Shown: positions 43,613-53,337, counted from the first letter of the stretch. The stretch: 64,000 nt of DNA from Pedobacter steynii (GCF_001721645.1 NZ_CP017141.1:930001-994000), one strand, 5' to 3'. The notes: generated by a model from the letters alone, not told the origin. Numbers and translations: made by a program.

Positions 43613-44530
43613 TTAGATCCCCCAGCTACCTTCCGGCAATTGCGGACGATTGGCTAATGCATCGTTAATGACCTTTAGTACCCTTTCTCTTTCTTCTCCT
43701 TTGATCGCCAGACGCGGTGCCCTTACGGTCTCTGTTCCTATACCTGTTGCAGTCTCCGCAAGCTTGATGTATTGAACCAGCTTCGGATGTATATCCAATT
43801 CCAATACCGGCAAAAACCATCTGTAAATGGTCAGGGCTTCCTGAATGCGGTTTTGTTTAACCAGCCTGAATATGGCCACTGTTTCTTTAGGAAAGGCATC
43901 TACCAGTCCGGCTACCCATCCATGAGCGCCCATCACCAGGCTTTCCATTGCCAGAGGGTCAACCCCGGTAAGGATTTTAAAGCGGTCTCCAAAACGGTTA
44001 ATCATCCTGGTCACATTAGAGATGTCTCTTGTTGACTCTTTCACTGCCTGTATGTTCGGGTGTTTCGATAAGACCTCAAACATCTCCAGGGTAACTTCTA
44101 TCTTATAATCTACCGGATTGTTGTAAATCATGATGGGCAGTGGTGTGCTCAGCGCCACTGCTTCAAAGAATGCGAGCGTCTCTTCCTGATCCGCGAAATA
44201 GCGCATCGGTGGAAGCAGCATTAAGCCGTTTGCACCCAATTCCTCTGCCTTTTTTGCCGCAGCAACCGCTTTCTTTGTCGTAGGCTCTGCAATGTTCAAC
44301 AATACAGGAACCCGGCCGTTCACCACCTTTAAGGTATGCGACAATAATTCAAATTTTTCTTCATCACTCAGCACACTAGCTTCTCCTAATGAACCTCCGA
44401 GGATAATTCCATTTGCACCCGCAGCTAATTGTGCCTCCAGGTTAATGTTAATCATGTTAAAATCTAACTCATCCTGAGCTGTAAATTTTGTCGTTACAGC
44501 AGGGAATACCCCCATCCAATTGATACTCAT
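43613..44530 (-). CDS. DapA-family 1-pyrroline-4-hydroxy-2-carboxylate deaminase
   Basis: This 305-residue class I aldolase-fold enzyme of the dihydrodipicolinate synthase family shows Schiff-base Lys in IQAVKESTRD, Tyr in IMIYNNPVDY, and a GGSLGEASVLS loop where DapA proper has GTTGE. In context it deaminates and dehydrates 1-pyrroline-4-hydroxy-2-carboxylate to alpha-ketoglutarate semialdehyde. It is the first gene of the operon; a TTTG-N17-TAAATTTG promoter lies 67-95 bases upstream. True DapA is less likely because it is not with lysine genes and has this altered loop. Confidence 0.9.
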   Translation of the reverse strand: MSINWMGVFPAVTTKFTAQDELDFNMININLEAQLAAGANGIILGGSLGEASVLSDEEKFELLSHTLKVVNGRVPVLLNIAEPTTKKAVAAAKKAEELGANGLMLLPPMRYFADQEETLAFFEAVALSTPLPIMIYNNPVDYKIEVTLEMFEVLSKHPNIQAVKESTRDISNVTRMINRFGDRFKILTGVDPLAMESLVMGAHGWVAGLVDAFPKETVAIFRLVKQNRIQEALTIYRWFLPVLELDIHPKLVQYIKLAETATGIGTETVRAPRLAIKGEERERVLKVINDALANRPQLPEGSWGI

Positions 44531-44596
44531 ACGTTGTTTAGTTTATTTGATAATAAAAAACAGGGGCTAATTATTTTAACAACCCTTGATCAGAAT

Positions 44597-44640
44597 CAAA
44601 TTTAGTCCATTAACAACCCATCAAATGACCGGATATTAAC
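44597..44640 (-). promoter_or_regulatory. Promoter and candidate AraC site of the hydroxyproline operon
   Basis: On the minus strand TTTG (44625-44622), 17 bases, then TAAATTTG (44604-44597) match the Bacteroidetes consensus. Just upstream of the -33 box lies CGGATATTAAC (44630-44640), identical to part of the palindrome before the araC-type gene. TTAACAACCC also occurs twice, at 44576 and 44610, the second copy inside the spacer. Confidence 0.6.
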
Positions 44641-44668
44641 CAATACCTCCAGTAAATACACCAGATAC

Positions 44669-45571
44669 TTAAAATCCATTTTCTTCTAACCAATGCTGGC
44701 ACATATCCATCCATTTATCCTTGTTATTGGGATTGTCTAACCCAAACCCGTGCTCACCAGCCTGGAAAACATGCATGCTGGCTTTCACTTTAAATCTCAG
44801 CAATGCATCAAAAAAATCAAGACTGTTTTTAACAGGAACCGTACCGTCGTCTACAGTATGGACCAGGAAGGTCGGAGGAGTATTGGAGCTGACATGCTTT
44901 TCATTGCTAAACAAATCCAGCAACGCTTTCGGAGCATTCTTTCCAATCAGCCTTTCCCTGACACCACTTGGTATCAGCGGATCAAAAAGGATAACCGGAT
45001 ATACCAGTACCATAAAATCAGGACGAAGATTAATATTTTCTTTATTCTCTATAACAGACCAGTCCTGATGTGTTCCCAGTGTGGTAGCCAGATGCCCGCC
45101 TGCTGAAAAACCGGCCAGGCCTACTTTTTTCGGATCAATACCCCATTCTATGGATCTTTTACGTACCATCTGCATTGCTTTTTGTAAATCCTGCAATGGA
45201 CCGATGGTTTTATCGATCATCACCTTATCGTGTGGCATACGATATTTCAGCAAAAAAGCGGTAATCCCAATTTTATTAAAGGCCTTTGCAATAGCAACAT
45301 TGTTCTCCATGCCTGGCAAAACCAAATAACCGCCCCCCGGGCAAATGATTACGGCTGTCCCGGTAGATTTACCTTTTTCGGGAAAATAAGGGGTAATGCT
45401 GGGATTGCTTAAATTACGGGTCAGACCAGAACTGTCTACATGTTCCACATAATCTGCAGGAGCTTTTTTCGAATTGGGGATAATACCTTCATACAAAGGG
45501 ATGGCTTTTTCCTGCGCAAAGGAAAGTTTAAAAAATGAGGCTAAAACCAAAATAACGATTACTCTTTTCAA
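44669..45571 (-). CDS. Secreted alpha/beta-hydrolase, acetyl-esterase type
   Basis: This 300-residue protein has a signal peptide (cleavage near LSFAQ). It has the alpha/beta-hydrolase pattern of BD-FAE/acetyl-xylan-esterase-like enzymes: oxyanion region VIICPGGGYLVLP, nucleophile Ser in GFSAGGHLATTLG, Asp in HTVDDGTVPV, and His in HVFQAGEHGFGLDN. Substrate probably an acetylated sugar or other short ester. It lies between the hydroxyproline operon and the second AraC gene in the same direction. A -7-like TAATTTTG (45621-45614) lies 43 bases upstream of the start, so it probably has its own promoter. Confidence 0.85.
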   Translation of the reverse strand: MKRVIVILVLASFFKLSFAQEKAIPLYEGIIPNSKKAPADYVEHVDSSGLTRNLSNPSITPYFPEKGKSTGTAVIICPGGGYLVLPGMENNVAIAKAFNKIGITAFLLKYRMPHDKVMIDKTIGPLQDLQKAMQMVRKRSIEWGIDPKKVGLAGFSAGGHLATTLGTHQDWSVIENKENINLRPDFMVLVYPVILFDPLIPSGVRERLIGKNAPKALLDLFSNEKHVSSNTPPTFLVHTVDDGTVPVKNSLDFFDALLRFKVKASMHVFQAGEHGFGLDNPNNKDKWMDMCQHWLEENGF

Positions 45572-45613
45572 TTTCTTCAGATTTACTTAATGATACAATG
45601 AATTGACTAGTGT

Positions 45614-45621
45614 CAAAATTA
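45614..45621 (-). promoter_or_regulatory. Bacteroidetes -7 element of the esterase gene
   Basis: The minus strand reads TAATTTTG, 43 bases before the ATG at 45571. The nearest TTTG upstream is at a spacing of 25, longer than usual. Confidence 0.35.
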
Positions 45622-45664
45622 GACCATCAGCAAGAAGAGAAATATGCAAAAATGCTCAAAACAG

Positions 45665-46576
45665 TTACCTCAGTTTTCTAAAGTTCAGTGGCTGGATTCC
45701 ATGGCCCGATTTGAATGCCCTGGAAAATGCACTTACATTTTCAAATCCACACCTCCAGGTAATTTCATGTATCGGCTTATTGGTAAATTTCAATAAATCG
45801 GCAGCATGCTTTAACCGGATCCTGATGAGGTATTGATGTGGGGTAACCTGAAAAACAGCTTTAAATTGCCTGACCAGTTGAGGAACCGACAAACAGGATA
45901 AGCTACTGATTGTATTTAAATCCGGGCTCTCCATATAAGTGGAGTGCAGGATATCTTTAGCCATACACAAACGCCTGTAAATTTCCGCTCTTGTACTTGA
46001 TTTAAGGGCGGAAACCTGTCCTGCACGCTGTGATTCAGATTTATACGTCCTGATCAATTGAAACAATAAGAACACCAGGTGTTCATCCATCATTGTTTCA
46101 TTGTAGCCCTGCTGGTCCAGCGTAGCAAGTAATCCCGATAGTTGCAATTGTAGTTCAGGTGTGATGTGATTTAAAGTCTGAAAAAATTCCAGTGTTTCCG
46201 GGCTACCGGCGACTGGTTCATCCAGCAAAAACTCCTCTTTAGATATGGCATGACGAAAGACATCAGAAGCAAACTCTTTCTTAAAAAAGACAGACAGGAT
46301 TTTCAATTTCTCTCCGTTGTCACTCGTACAGGAATAGTGCTGGTCATCATTTAAAATCAGGAACTGTCCTGGTCGTATCGCAAGTCTGTGCCCATTAATT
46401 CCATACCATTCCTCACCACTTAGTACCGTTTTAAAAGAAAGACAGCCCACATGATCATCACAATTACTCGAGCTGCTCTCCGCATTAAAAATGATATTGT
46501 GTTTTTTAAACCTGCTGAAATGCAGTGCTTCATCAAATCCTGGCTGAGTATGGTCTGGCAAGCGGGTAAAATACAT
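45665..46576 (-). CDS. AraC-family regulator next to the esterase
   Basis: This 303-residue protein has an N-terminal cupin-type sensor (LAIRPGQFLILNDDQHYS) and a C-terminal AraC domain with two HTH motifs (LNTISSLSCLSVPQLVRQFK, then IHEITWRCGFENVSAFSRAF). It lies 93 bases upstream of the esterase gene in the same direction and 111 bases downstream of the SusD gene. A perfect 10-bp inverted repeat is located 42-67 bases upstream of its ATG. Targets could be the esterase or itself; nothing more can be read. Confidence 0.9.
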   Translation of the reverse strand: MYFTRLPDHTQPGFDEALHFSRFKKHNIIFNAESSSSNCDDHVGCLSFKTVLSGEEWYGINGHRLAIRPGQFLILNDDQHYSCTSDNGEKLKILSVFFKKEFASDVFRHAISKEEFLLDEPVAGSPETLEFFQTLNHITPELQLQLSGLLATLDQQGYNETMMDEHLVFLLFQLIRTYKSESQRAGQVSALKSSTRAEIYRRLCMAKDILHSTYMESPDLNTISSLSCLSVPQLVRQFKAVFQVTPHQYLIRIRLKHAADLLKFTNKPIHEITWRCGFENVSAFSRAFKSGHGIQPLNFRKLR

Positions 46577-46617
46577 AGCTACAAGATAGCAATTTGTACG
46601 GAGCTCTTAAAATAGGA

Positions 46618-46643
46618 ACAGGTACGTGACCAAACGTACCTGT
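46618..46643. repeat. Perfect 10-bp inverted repeat between SusD and AraC genes
   Basis: ACAGGTACGT (46618-46627) and ACGTACCTGT (46634-46643) flank a 6-base spacer. On the minus strand the stem is followed only by TCCTATTTTA, a weak U-run. It could be a poor terminator of the SusC/SusD unit or an operator for the araC-type gene. Confidence 0.55.
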
Positions 46644-46687
46644 AACCTAACTAACTTAACTCGGAGGGCGTTAATTCGTTTTTGATC

Positions 46688-48466
46688 TTACCATCCCGGA
46701 TTTTGTTTGATATCCGGATTCAGACTCATCTGATCGATAGGGATCGGGGCAAGGTAATCTCTTTGGATACTGAACTGGTATCCTGAAGCCATTGCAGGTA
46801 TATTTTTAAACAATTCGATATAACCATTTCCATCAACGGGATAAGTAGCCAGACTAGCTGCCGGAACAAGACCTGTCCACTGACTTAAAATCGCTCCTTT
46901 AGGTTTCCATCCCACCAGTAATTCATCGGCTGCAGCCCAACGGTAAACATCATCCCTGCGGTATCCTTCACAAGCCAGCTCGACCCTTCTTTCCCTGCGT
47001 ATTTCATTGATCACCGGACTTAAACCCGGAAACTCCCATTTCGGATCATTCACAATTCCTCCAACCTGTAATGCAGGCATCCCTACACGGCTTCTTAATT
47101 TGTTTACCGATAGATCGGCATCAGCCTGACTAAAAGTTCCCAGCTCTGCTTTGGCTTCTGCATAAATCAATAATGCTTCTGCAAACCTGAAAATAATATA
47201 GCCGGTAGTTCCTCTGTCCTGCTGCTGGGTATAATCCGGGTTATGTCCTTTATAAACCTGATAGCCCGTTGCCGGTTTCTGCTCGTTTGGAGAAGTGAAA
47301 GTGGGCACTTCAAAAATGGCCGCCGCGGCTCCATTTGGCCGGTTATTGGTTACTATATGGTTTCCATCATTCACATATAAGGTTTGTACCATTCTCGGAT
47401 CTCTGTTTTTAACTACATTGACCAGGGTAGCATCTCCCTGATACAATGGATTTCCGGTGATTGGTTTACCATCTGTACATAAATAATAATCGATCAGGTT
47501 TTTAGTGATTCCTCTTCCCGCTCCTGTATTCGTATAACGGTGCCAGTAATGGCCTCCGTTTGAATTCAGATCAAATTGCCGCCAGAGCATCACTTCCGGG
47601 TTTCCATTATAGTTGCTTTGATTGAACAGTTTCCAATAACCATCCGTTCCTGATGTTGCAGCCAATCCGTTCCCATCAGGATTATCGATCAGATCTTTAG
47701 TTACTGCTGCTGCCTTTTCCAGGAATTTAGTGCCTGTGGAACCACTTACCCCGAAAGGAGTATTGGCATGGTATTTTTCCCAGGTTCCTTCAAAAAGGGC
47801 AATTCTTGCCTGAAGCAACTGCGCAATTTGTTTATTCACCCTGGAAGCCTGTGCCTTGTTTTTGGAAGGCAGGTAGCTGACCGCCTTATCCAGGTCGTTC
47901 ATAATGGAATCGACCACGATAGCCCTGGATAAACGGGCTCCTTTTAACTGATCCAACACCGGATTCATAGGCGTATTTACCCATGGGAGGTCTCCAAACT
48001 GTCTCAGTTTACTAAAGTAAAACCAGGCCCTGAAGAACAGGGCTTCTCCGACAAAACTTTTCTTGTTGTCCCAGGCCCCGGTTACCTTATTGTAATTCGC
48101 CATAAAGTAATTGATGTTCCTCAACATGGACCAATCTCCGGAAGCCCAGCCGCCGCCTGCACCTGGAACCACTCTGGTTCCATTTAAAGTCCCGTCAACA
48201 GACATGGTAATCATGTTGTCGCTCCCCTGGTCTGCATCCAGACCGTACGGTCCTATCGTACCAAAAGCACTGATCGTGGAAGGGAAAGCGGTATAAAAGT
48301 TATTTACATAAAGTTGAAGGTCATTGGGTGTTTTCCAGAACTCTGCCTCACTGATACTGGTTTCCGGGGTTTCGTTCAGAAAGTCTTTCTTACAGCCTGC
48401 CATAAACATCAGGCCCATAAGAATCAACAGATATAGTTTATTGCGCATAATCGTATTTTTTTTCAT
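46688..48466 (-). CDS. SusD/RagB-family outer-membrane lipoprotein
   Basis: This 592-residue lipoprotein has the signal end LMFMAGC (Cys25), then KKDFLNETPE, the usual SusD mature start. The conserved C-terminal blocks EIRRERRVELACEGYRRDDV and LNPDIKQNPGW are present. A second possible start (MRNKLY, 48448) gives an equally good signal. It follows its STN-type SusC by 11 bases. With SusC, FecR and the ECF sigma gene it makes a regulated import system. Ligand unknown; the neighbouring hydroxyproline and esterase genes hint at a glycoprotein or acetylated glycan. Confidence 0.95.
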   Translation of the reverse strand: MKKNTIMRNKLYLLILMGLMFMAGCKKDFLNETPETSISEAEFWKTPNDLQLYVNNFYTAFPSTISAFGTIGPYGLDADQGSDNMITMSVDGTLNGTRVVPGAGGGWASGDWSMLRNINYFMANYNKVTGAWDNKKSFVGEALFFRAWFYFSKLRQFGDLPWVNTPMNPVLDQLKGARLSRAIVVDSIMNDLDKAVSYLPSKNKAQASRVNKQIAQLLQARIALFEGTWEKYHANTPFGVSGSTGTKFLEKAAAVTKDLIDNPDGNGLAATSGTDGYWKLFNQSNYNGNPEVMLWRQFDLNSNGGHYWHRYTNTGAGRGITKNLIDYYLCTDGKPITGNPLYQGDATLVNVVKNRDPRMVQTLYVNDGNHIVTNNRPNGAAAAIFEVPTFTSPNEQKPATGYQVYKGHNPDYTQQQDRGTTGYIIFRFAEALLIYAEAKAELGTFSQADADLSVNKLRSRVGMPALQVGGIVNDPKWEFPGLSPVINEIRRERRVELACEGYRRDDVYRWAAADELLVGWKPKGAILSQWTGLVPAASLATYPVDGNGYIELFKNIPAMASGYQFSIQRDYLAPIPIDQMSLNPDIKQNPGW

Positions 48467-48477
48467 CGCCTGTAGAG

Positions 48478-51400
48478 TTAAAATGTGACACTTAATCCGG
48501 CTGAGTAACTTCTCTGAAGAGGGTATACTTTTCCTTCATTTAAAGTAAGTTCAGGGTCCAGCGCTTTTGTAAATTTGGTAAAGGTGGCCAGGTTTTCAAT
48601 ACTTAGATAAACCCTTACTTTACTGACTTTGATGCGGTCAAGAACTGCCTTTTTCAGGGTGTAACCCAACTGAACATTCTTAATCCTCATATAGGCTGCA
48701 TTTTGAAGGTATTTGGTCTGCACCTGTGTATTTTTACCATTCTGCCCGCTCATATAATATTTAGGATAATAACCATTCGGGTTATCTGGTGTCCACCTGT
48801 CCATATGGGTGGTAAACAGGGAACTCTGCCATTCATCGCCTACGATACCCCAGAAATAGTTGCCTCCGATTGCGGCATCACGTTTTCCTACACCCTGAAT
48901 AAAAATCATAGCGTCAAAACCATTCCAGTTCGCGTCAGCAGTAAGACCGTAGCTATAGCGTGGTGTATTGTTTCCGATTACCCTGCGATCACCCGGATCA
49001 GCAAGGGTATTTGTTCCTGCATCTATTTTACCATCTCCATTCAGGTCTGCATACCTGATGTCTCCTGCTGTCCATGGATTGCCATCAATTCTGGATTGAG
49101 AAGGTGCAGCGGCGGCTTCTTCTGCACTCCCAAAGAAACCGACCGTCTGATATCCCCAGATCTCTCCCATTTGCTGGCCCTGATACCAGGTACCTAAATC
49201 GCCTGTAGGATTTGGATAACGAACTACTTTAGCTTTATAATCGCTCAATACTCCTTTAAGTCCATAATTCACATTGCCAATTTTCTCTCTCCATCCCAGA
49301 GATAACTCCCAGCCTCTGGTTTCAATTGCAGAGTTGTTGATTCTCGGAGCTCCGGTTCCTAAAATGGCAGGTAAGGCAGCGGCAGGCCCCATTACATCAT
49401 TTGCTTTGCGGATATACCAATCAAAGGTTGCATTTAACCTGTTTCCTAAAAATGCGGCATCCGTTCCAAGGTTTAGTGTAGAAGTACTTATCCAGGTTAA
49501 AGAATTGTCTACCAGACCAGGTAAACTTACCGCAGCCTGTCTGGATCCCCCAAAGAGCCAGGAAGTGTTGGTAGGACTTGTGGTACCCAGACTCGGATAG
49601 AAAGGATAATAATCGTCTTCTAAGAACAGCTGATCTCCCAGTTCTCCATATGATCCCCGGAATTTCAAACCATTCACATATTTTTTCACCGGTTCAAAGA
49701 AAGACTCTTTGTCTACATTCCATCCTGCAGAGATCCCGGGATAAGCCTTCCACCTTACGTCAGATAAAAAGCGGGAAGTTCCGTCATAACGGGCACTCAG
49801 CTCCAACAGATATTTTTCTTTATAATTATAGTTAAACCTTCCAAAAAAGCCTTCTGAAGCCAGTTTTCGAACTCTATCAGAGATAGAAGGCGTTGTTCCA
49901 TATGAAGTAGATAAAGAAGGTATGTTATCCGAATATAAGTTATTGTTACTCGCTCCATAAGATTGAAAAGCGGTATAATCGCTCACGAAACCACCCATTA
50001 TACTCAGGTAATGATCTCCCAGTTCCTTTTCATATTGGGAATAGATGTTCACCACTTCATGTTGTACCCTTTCATTATATCTGGAGAATCCATTAGGAGT
50101 GGTTCCTCCTATTGTGGCCTGAGAACCATCAGGTAAGAAAGTAAACAAGGTTTTAAGGTGGGTATTCTGATCAAAATAGGTTCCATCAAAAGTATAATTT
50201 GCTGTTGCGGTCCATCCTTTGGCCAGTTTCAGGTTAAGTTCACCTGTCAGCAGTCCTTTATCTCTCGCCGTCAGGTCCCTTCCTCCTTCTTTTTGTAACT
50301 GAACATTGCTTTCTGCTGAAATCCGTCCATCAGGATTGTACAATTGAACCGTAGGAAATTTGCGTGCGATCTGATGCATATAAGCCCGCTCGCCACCACC
50401 GGTTTGTCCGGCGTAAAGATTTGGTGTATCAAACAATTCCCTGGAAAAGCTTCCTCTGAAATTAAAGGTAAGCCATTTGGTTACGTCTGAGGTTAGGTTT
50501 GCCCGCAGGTTATAGCGCTTATATTTGTCATTTCCATAATTATACATTCCGCTTCTATCGTTAAGCCCTGCACCAATAAAATAAGTAGAGGATTCAGAAC
50601 CGCCAGTTACACTCATATTGTGTTGCTGACTATAAGAGCGGTCCTTATAATAGATTTTAAACCAGTCATTATTTGAATTGGCAGCATTCCATGATAAATA
50701 GCTATTATTAGCCGGATTAGGATCCTTTATGGTTTCCGTAGCCAATGTTCCGGCCTGGTAATCCTTGATTCGCTGAATGGTTGCGGCATCATAAAAAGGG
50801 GATCTTCCTGCATTGATAAAAGCTTCATTATAGATATTGGCAAAATCCAGGGAATTTACCATTGTCGGCAAATTGAAGATTTTGTTCATGGAAATGTTAT
50901 TGTTGTAGGTGATGCTTGGCGCTTTCCCGCGGCTTCCCTGTTTTGTTTTGATCAAAATTACTCCATAAGGTGCACTGGATCCATAAATAGCAGCTGATGC
51001 GGCATCTTTAAGCACAGAAATACTTTCCACATCATCCGGATTAAGCGCGTTGATGTCTCCACCCTGAACGCCGTCTATTACAATTAATGGTGAGGCAGGA
51101 GTTCCCAAACCGGTATATCCGCGGACGTTAATTCTCTGCGTTGCATTTGGCGCACCACCCCCGCCTCCGATACTGACATTCAGGTTGGCTACCTGCCCTT
51201 GTAAGGCCTGGCTCACCCGTGTAATCGGACGATCCGCCAGGTCTTTCCCCGTAACCTGAGCAACTGCACCGGTAAGGCGTGCTTTCTTTTGACTACCGTA
51301 AGCGACCACCACTACATCATCAAGTTCATTTGGTTTCGGCACCAGCTTAATCACCATATTTTGAGCCGAGGTCTTGATTTCCTGACTGATATAACCTACA

Positions 51401-51954
51401 AATGAAACCTCAAGAGTGACATTCTCCTCCACATTCTGGAGTACAAACGCTCCCGTGGCATCGGTAACCGTTCCTTTGCCTCCTCCTTTTACTTTAACGG
51501 AAGCTCCGGGTAAAGGCCCACCATTCTCATCTACCACCTTACCCCTCACCTCTATAAAGCGGAAAAGCTGGTTTATCTTTTCAGAAATGATGGTTTCTTT
51601 TTCTCTGATGACGACTATTTTGTCTTCGATGACATAAGCTAAAGGCAAATCTTTAAGGCAGACATCCAGCACAGTCTCCAGTGAAGCATTGTTAAAATTT
51701 GCATTTACACTGGTCGTATTTTTTACTTTTTTTGCAGACCAGATGATGTTGTACCCGGTTTGTTTGTTGATTTCATTAAACACCTGTTTAAGGGTGGCAT
51801 TTTTTCTGGAATAAGTAACTTTTTGGGCGAAGCCGGTTGCGCTTACCTGCAGCGCAGTCGCAATCAAAAAGATGACGGTCAGTTTTATACTTCTCAGAAA
51901 TTTAAGGGTGTAACCAGGAGGCACACCAAGACTTTTAGTATAATTTTTATACAT
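48478..51954 (-). CDS. SusC-family TonB-dependent transporter with STN signalling domain
   Basis: This 1158-residue protein is read from ATG 51954; the longer form starting at 52005 adds a hydrophilic stretch before the signal peptide, so I reject it. After the signal (cleavage near TGFAQ) comes an STN domain (YSRKNATLKQVFNEINKQTG to about residue 110), then a carboxypeptidase-regulatory-like domain (GKVVDENGGPLPGASVKVKG), a plug (PLIVIDGVQGG, LKDAAASAAIYGSSAPYGVI), and a long barrel ending AGLSVTF. The STN domain contacts a FecR-type anti-sigma factor, which is encoded just upstream. Import of the ligand should therefore switch on transcription by the ECF sigma factor. Confidence 0.95.
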   Translation of the reverse strand: MYKNYTKSLGVPPGYTLKFLRSIKLTVIFLIATALQVSATGFAQKVTYSRKNATLKQVFNEINKQTGYNIIWSAKKVKNTTSVNANFNNASLETVLDVCLKDLPLAYVIEDKIVVIREKETIISEKINQLFRFIEVRGKVVDENGGPLPGASVKVKGGGKGTVTDATGAFVLQNVEENVTLEVSFVGYISQEIKTSAQNMVIKLVPKPNELDDVVVVAYGSQKKARLTGAVAQVTGKDLADRPITRVSQALQGQVANLNVSIGGGGGAPNATQRINVRGYTGLGTPASPLIVIDGVQGGDINALNPDDVESISVLKDAASAAIYGSSAPYGVILIKTKQGSRGKAPSITYNNNISMNKIFNLPTMVNSLDFANIYNEAFINAGRSPFYDAATIQRIKDYQAGTLATETIKDPNPANNSYLSWNAANSNNDWFKIYYKDRSYSQQHNMSVTGGSESSTYFIGAGLNDRSGMYNYGNDKYKRYNLRANLTSDVTKWLTFNFRGSFSRELFDTPNLYAGQTGGGERAYMHQIARKFPTVQLYNPDGRISAESNVQLQKEGGRDLTARDKGLLTGELNLKLAKGWTATANYTFDGTYFDQNTHLKTLFTFLPDGSQATIGGTTPNGFSRYNERVQHEVVNIYSQYEKELGDHYLSIMGGFVSDYTAFQSYGASNNNLYSDNIPSLSTSYGTTPSISDRVRKLASEGFFGRFNYNYKEKYLLELSARYDGTSRFLSDVRWKAYPGISAGWNVDKESFFEPVKKYVNGLKFRGSYGELGDQLFLEDDYYPFYPSLGTTSPTNTSWLFGGSRQAAVSLPGLVDNSLTWISTSTLNLGTDAAFLGNRLNATFDWYIRKANDVMGPAAALPAILGTGAPRINNSAIETRGWELSLGWREKIGNVNYGLKGVLSDYKAKVVRYPNPTGDLGTWYQGQQMGEIWGYQTVGFFGSAEEAAAAPSQSRIDGNPWTAGDIRYADLNGDGKIDAGTNTLADPGDRRVIGNNTPRYSYGLTADANWNGFDAMIFIQGVGKRDAAIGGNYFWGIVGDEWQSSLFTTHMDRWTPDNPNGYYPKYYMSGQNGKNTQVQTKYLQNAAYMRIKNVQLGYTLKKAVLDRIKVSKVRVYLSIENLATFTKFTKALDPELTLNEGKVYPLQRSYSAGLSVTF

Positions 51955-52200
51955 TTGGTTGTTCTTTTTCGTCTGATTGCCAAAGCTTTCGACAGTTTCG
52001 GGCAAGCAGAAAAGGATTTAAGAAAATGGTTGAATCAATTGTTTTCAGTGATCACAGAACATGGGTCAGGGGCGTTCCAGCGCTCCTGATTTTATGGATC
52101 CTGAATCTGATAGCCGGTTGGGCTAAGGATCTTTTTCTATACGTCTCATACTGTTTTTGGTTAGGTTAGGTTTTAATATTTAGTTTCTGGTCTGATTCTG

Positions 52201-53337
52201 TTATTTTTTATGCTTGACGAGGATTCTTTTCCCTTCCAGCCTAAAAGTTACTGTTTTGGTGAGCTCCAGCATCCTCAATACCTTGGAGACTTTTTCTGAC
52301 CTGCTGATGATGGCACCGAATTCCAGCTCTTTAAGGTCTGGTTCCTCAAATTCTATCTCGACATCATACCACCGGGATATCTTCTTCATGATGCTTTCCA
52401 GGGATTCTTCATCGAATCTGAAATACCCCATTTTCCAGGCCATTACACTTTCAATATCCGCTGGAACCACCTTTATATTTCCGGCATTGAAGATAGACTG
52501 CTGTTCGGGCTTGAGACGTGTTCCGTTTACGCCCACGCTCCCTTCCAGCAAAGTGGTATAGGTTTGTTGTTCATCAGGATAACTACTGATGTTAAAATGC
52601 GTTCCAAAGACAGCCACTTCCTGTCCGGCGGAACTCACTTTAAAGACCTTCTTTGCATCTTTAGCTACCTCGAAATAAGCTTCGCCAATCAGTTCTACAC
52701 GGCGTTCCCTGCTAGCGGAAAAGTTCGTTGGAAACCTGAGCGATGAAGCCGCATTCAGCCAGACCTGTGTCCCATCCGGTAGGTTCACCTGGTACTGCCC
52801 TGCTCTGGGGGTACTGATGGTATTATAATCCACTTTATTTCCTGCAGAAGGTAATACGGTATAAATCAGTTGTGCATCTTTTCCTTTAGTGATCCTGACC
52901 CCTGCCTGTTCTGCCAGCTTTCCCGCTTTGCTATCGGTAAGGGATAGCTTTGTACCATCAGAAAGTGTTAGAAAAGCCTTATTTGTTCCCGGTAAAATGT
53001 CCTGGTTTTCAGAAATTTCCGTATGATCCCCGGATGCAGAAGGATATTGGTAAAAGAACAGTCCAACAGAAAGGCTGATCAACAAGATGGCCGCTATAGC
53101 GATACGGTACCGGATCAGAAAGGGTTTTTCCTGCCGGATTTCCTGTTGGATTTTTTTAAACAGCCGTGTCTTATGCCAGTCCTCATTATTGACAAAGGCC
53201 TCCGGAATCTCCAGTTCCAGTTCCTGATCTTTGTTATACCAATTGGCAAACTCGACTTCTTCTTCGGCTGTAATTGTTTTATCCAGCCATTTAGAAGCCA
53301 GTTCCTGATACCGTTTATTTTCTTTAGAATCGTCCAT
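52201..53337 (-). CDS. FecR-family anti-sigma factor
   Basis: This 378-residue inner-membrane protein has a cytoplasmic N-terminal helical domain (about 1-75, with WLDKTITAEEEVEFANW), one transmembrane helix (about 78-98, IAIAAILLISLSVGLFFYQY), a periplasmic FecR domain (INLPDGTQVWLNAASSLRFP-type block, here starting QVNLPDGTQVWLN) and a C-terminal DUF4974-like domain (FDEESLESIMKKISRWYDVE). It should hold the ECF sigma factor at the membrane until the STN domain of the SusC transporter signals. The sigma gene lies 70 bases upstream and the SusC gene about 250 bases downstream. Confidence 0.95.
   Translation of the reverse strand: MDDSKENKRYQELASKWLDKTITAEEEVEFANWYNKDQELELEIPEAFVNNEDWHKTRLFKKIQQEIRQEKPFLIRYRIAIAAILLISLSVGLFFYQYPSASGDHTEISENQDILPGTNKAFLTLSDGTKLSLTDSKAGKLAEQAGVRITKGKDAQLIYTVLPSAGNKVDYNTISTPRAGQYQVNLPDGTQVWLNAASSLRFPTNFSASRERRVELIGEAYFEVAKDAKKVFKVSSAGQEVAVFGTHFNISSYPDEQQTYTTLLEGSVGVNGTRLKPEQQSIFNAGNIKVVPADIESVMAWKMGYFRFDEESLESIMKKISRWYDVEIEFEEPDLKELEFGAIISRSEKVSKVLRMLELTKTVTFRLEGKRILVKHKK

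Noticed and set aside
43613-44530. Genuine dihydrodipicolinate synthase (dapA)
   Set aside because: The loop reads GGSLGE instead of GTTGE and the gene heads a hydroxyproline operon.
45602-45616. TTGACTAGTGTCAA as a sigma-70 -35 box or operator
   Set aside because: Only five base pairs per arm, and proteobacterial -35 boxes are not expected in this phylum.
51955-52005. Upstream ATG of the STN-SusC gene
   Set aside because: It adds 17 hydrophilic residues before the signal peptide; the ATG at 51954 gives a normal N terminus.
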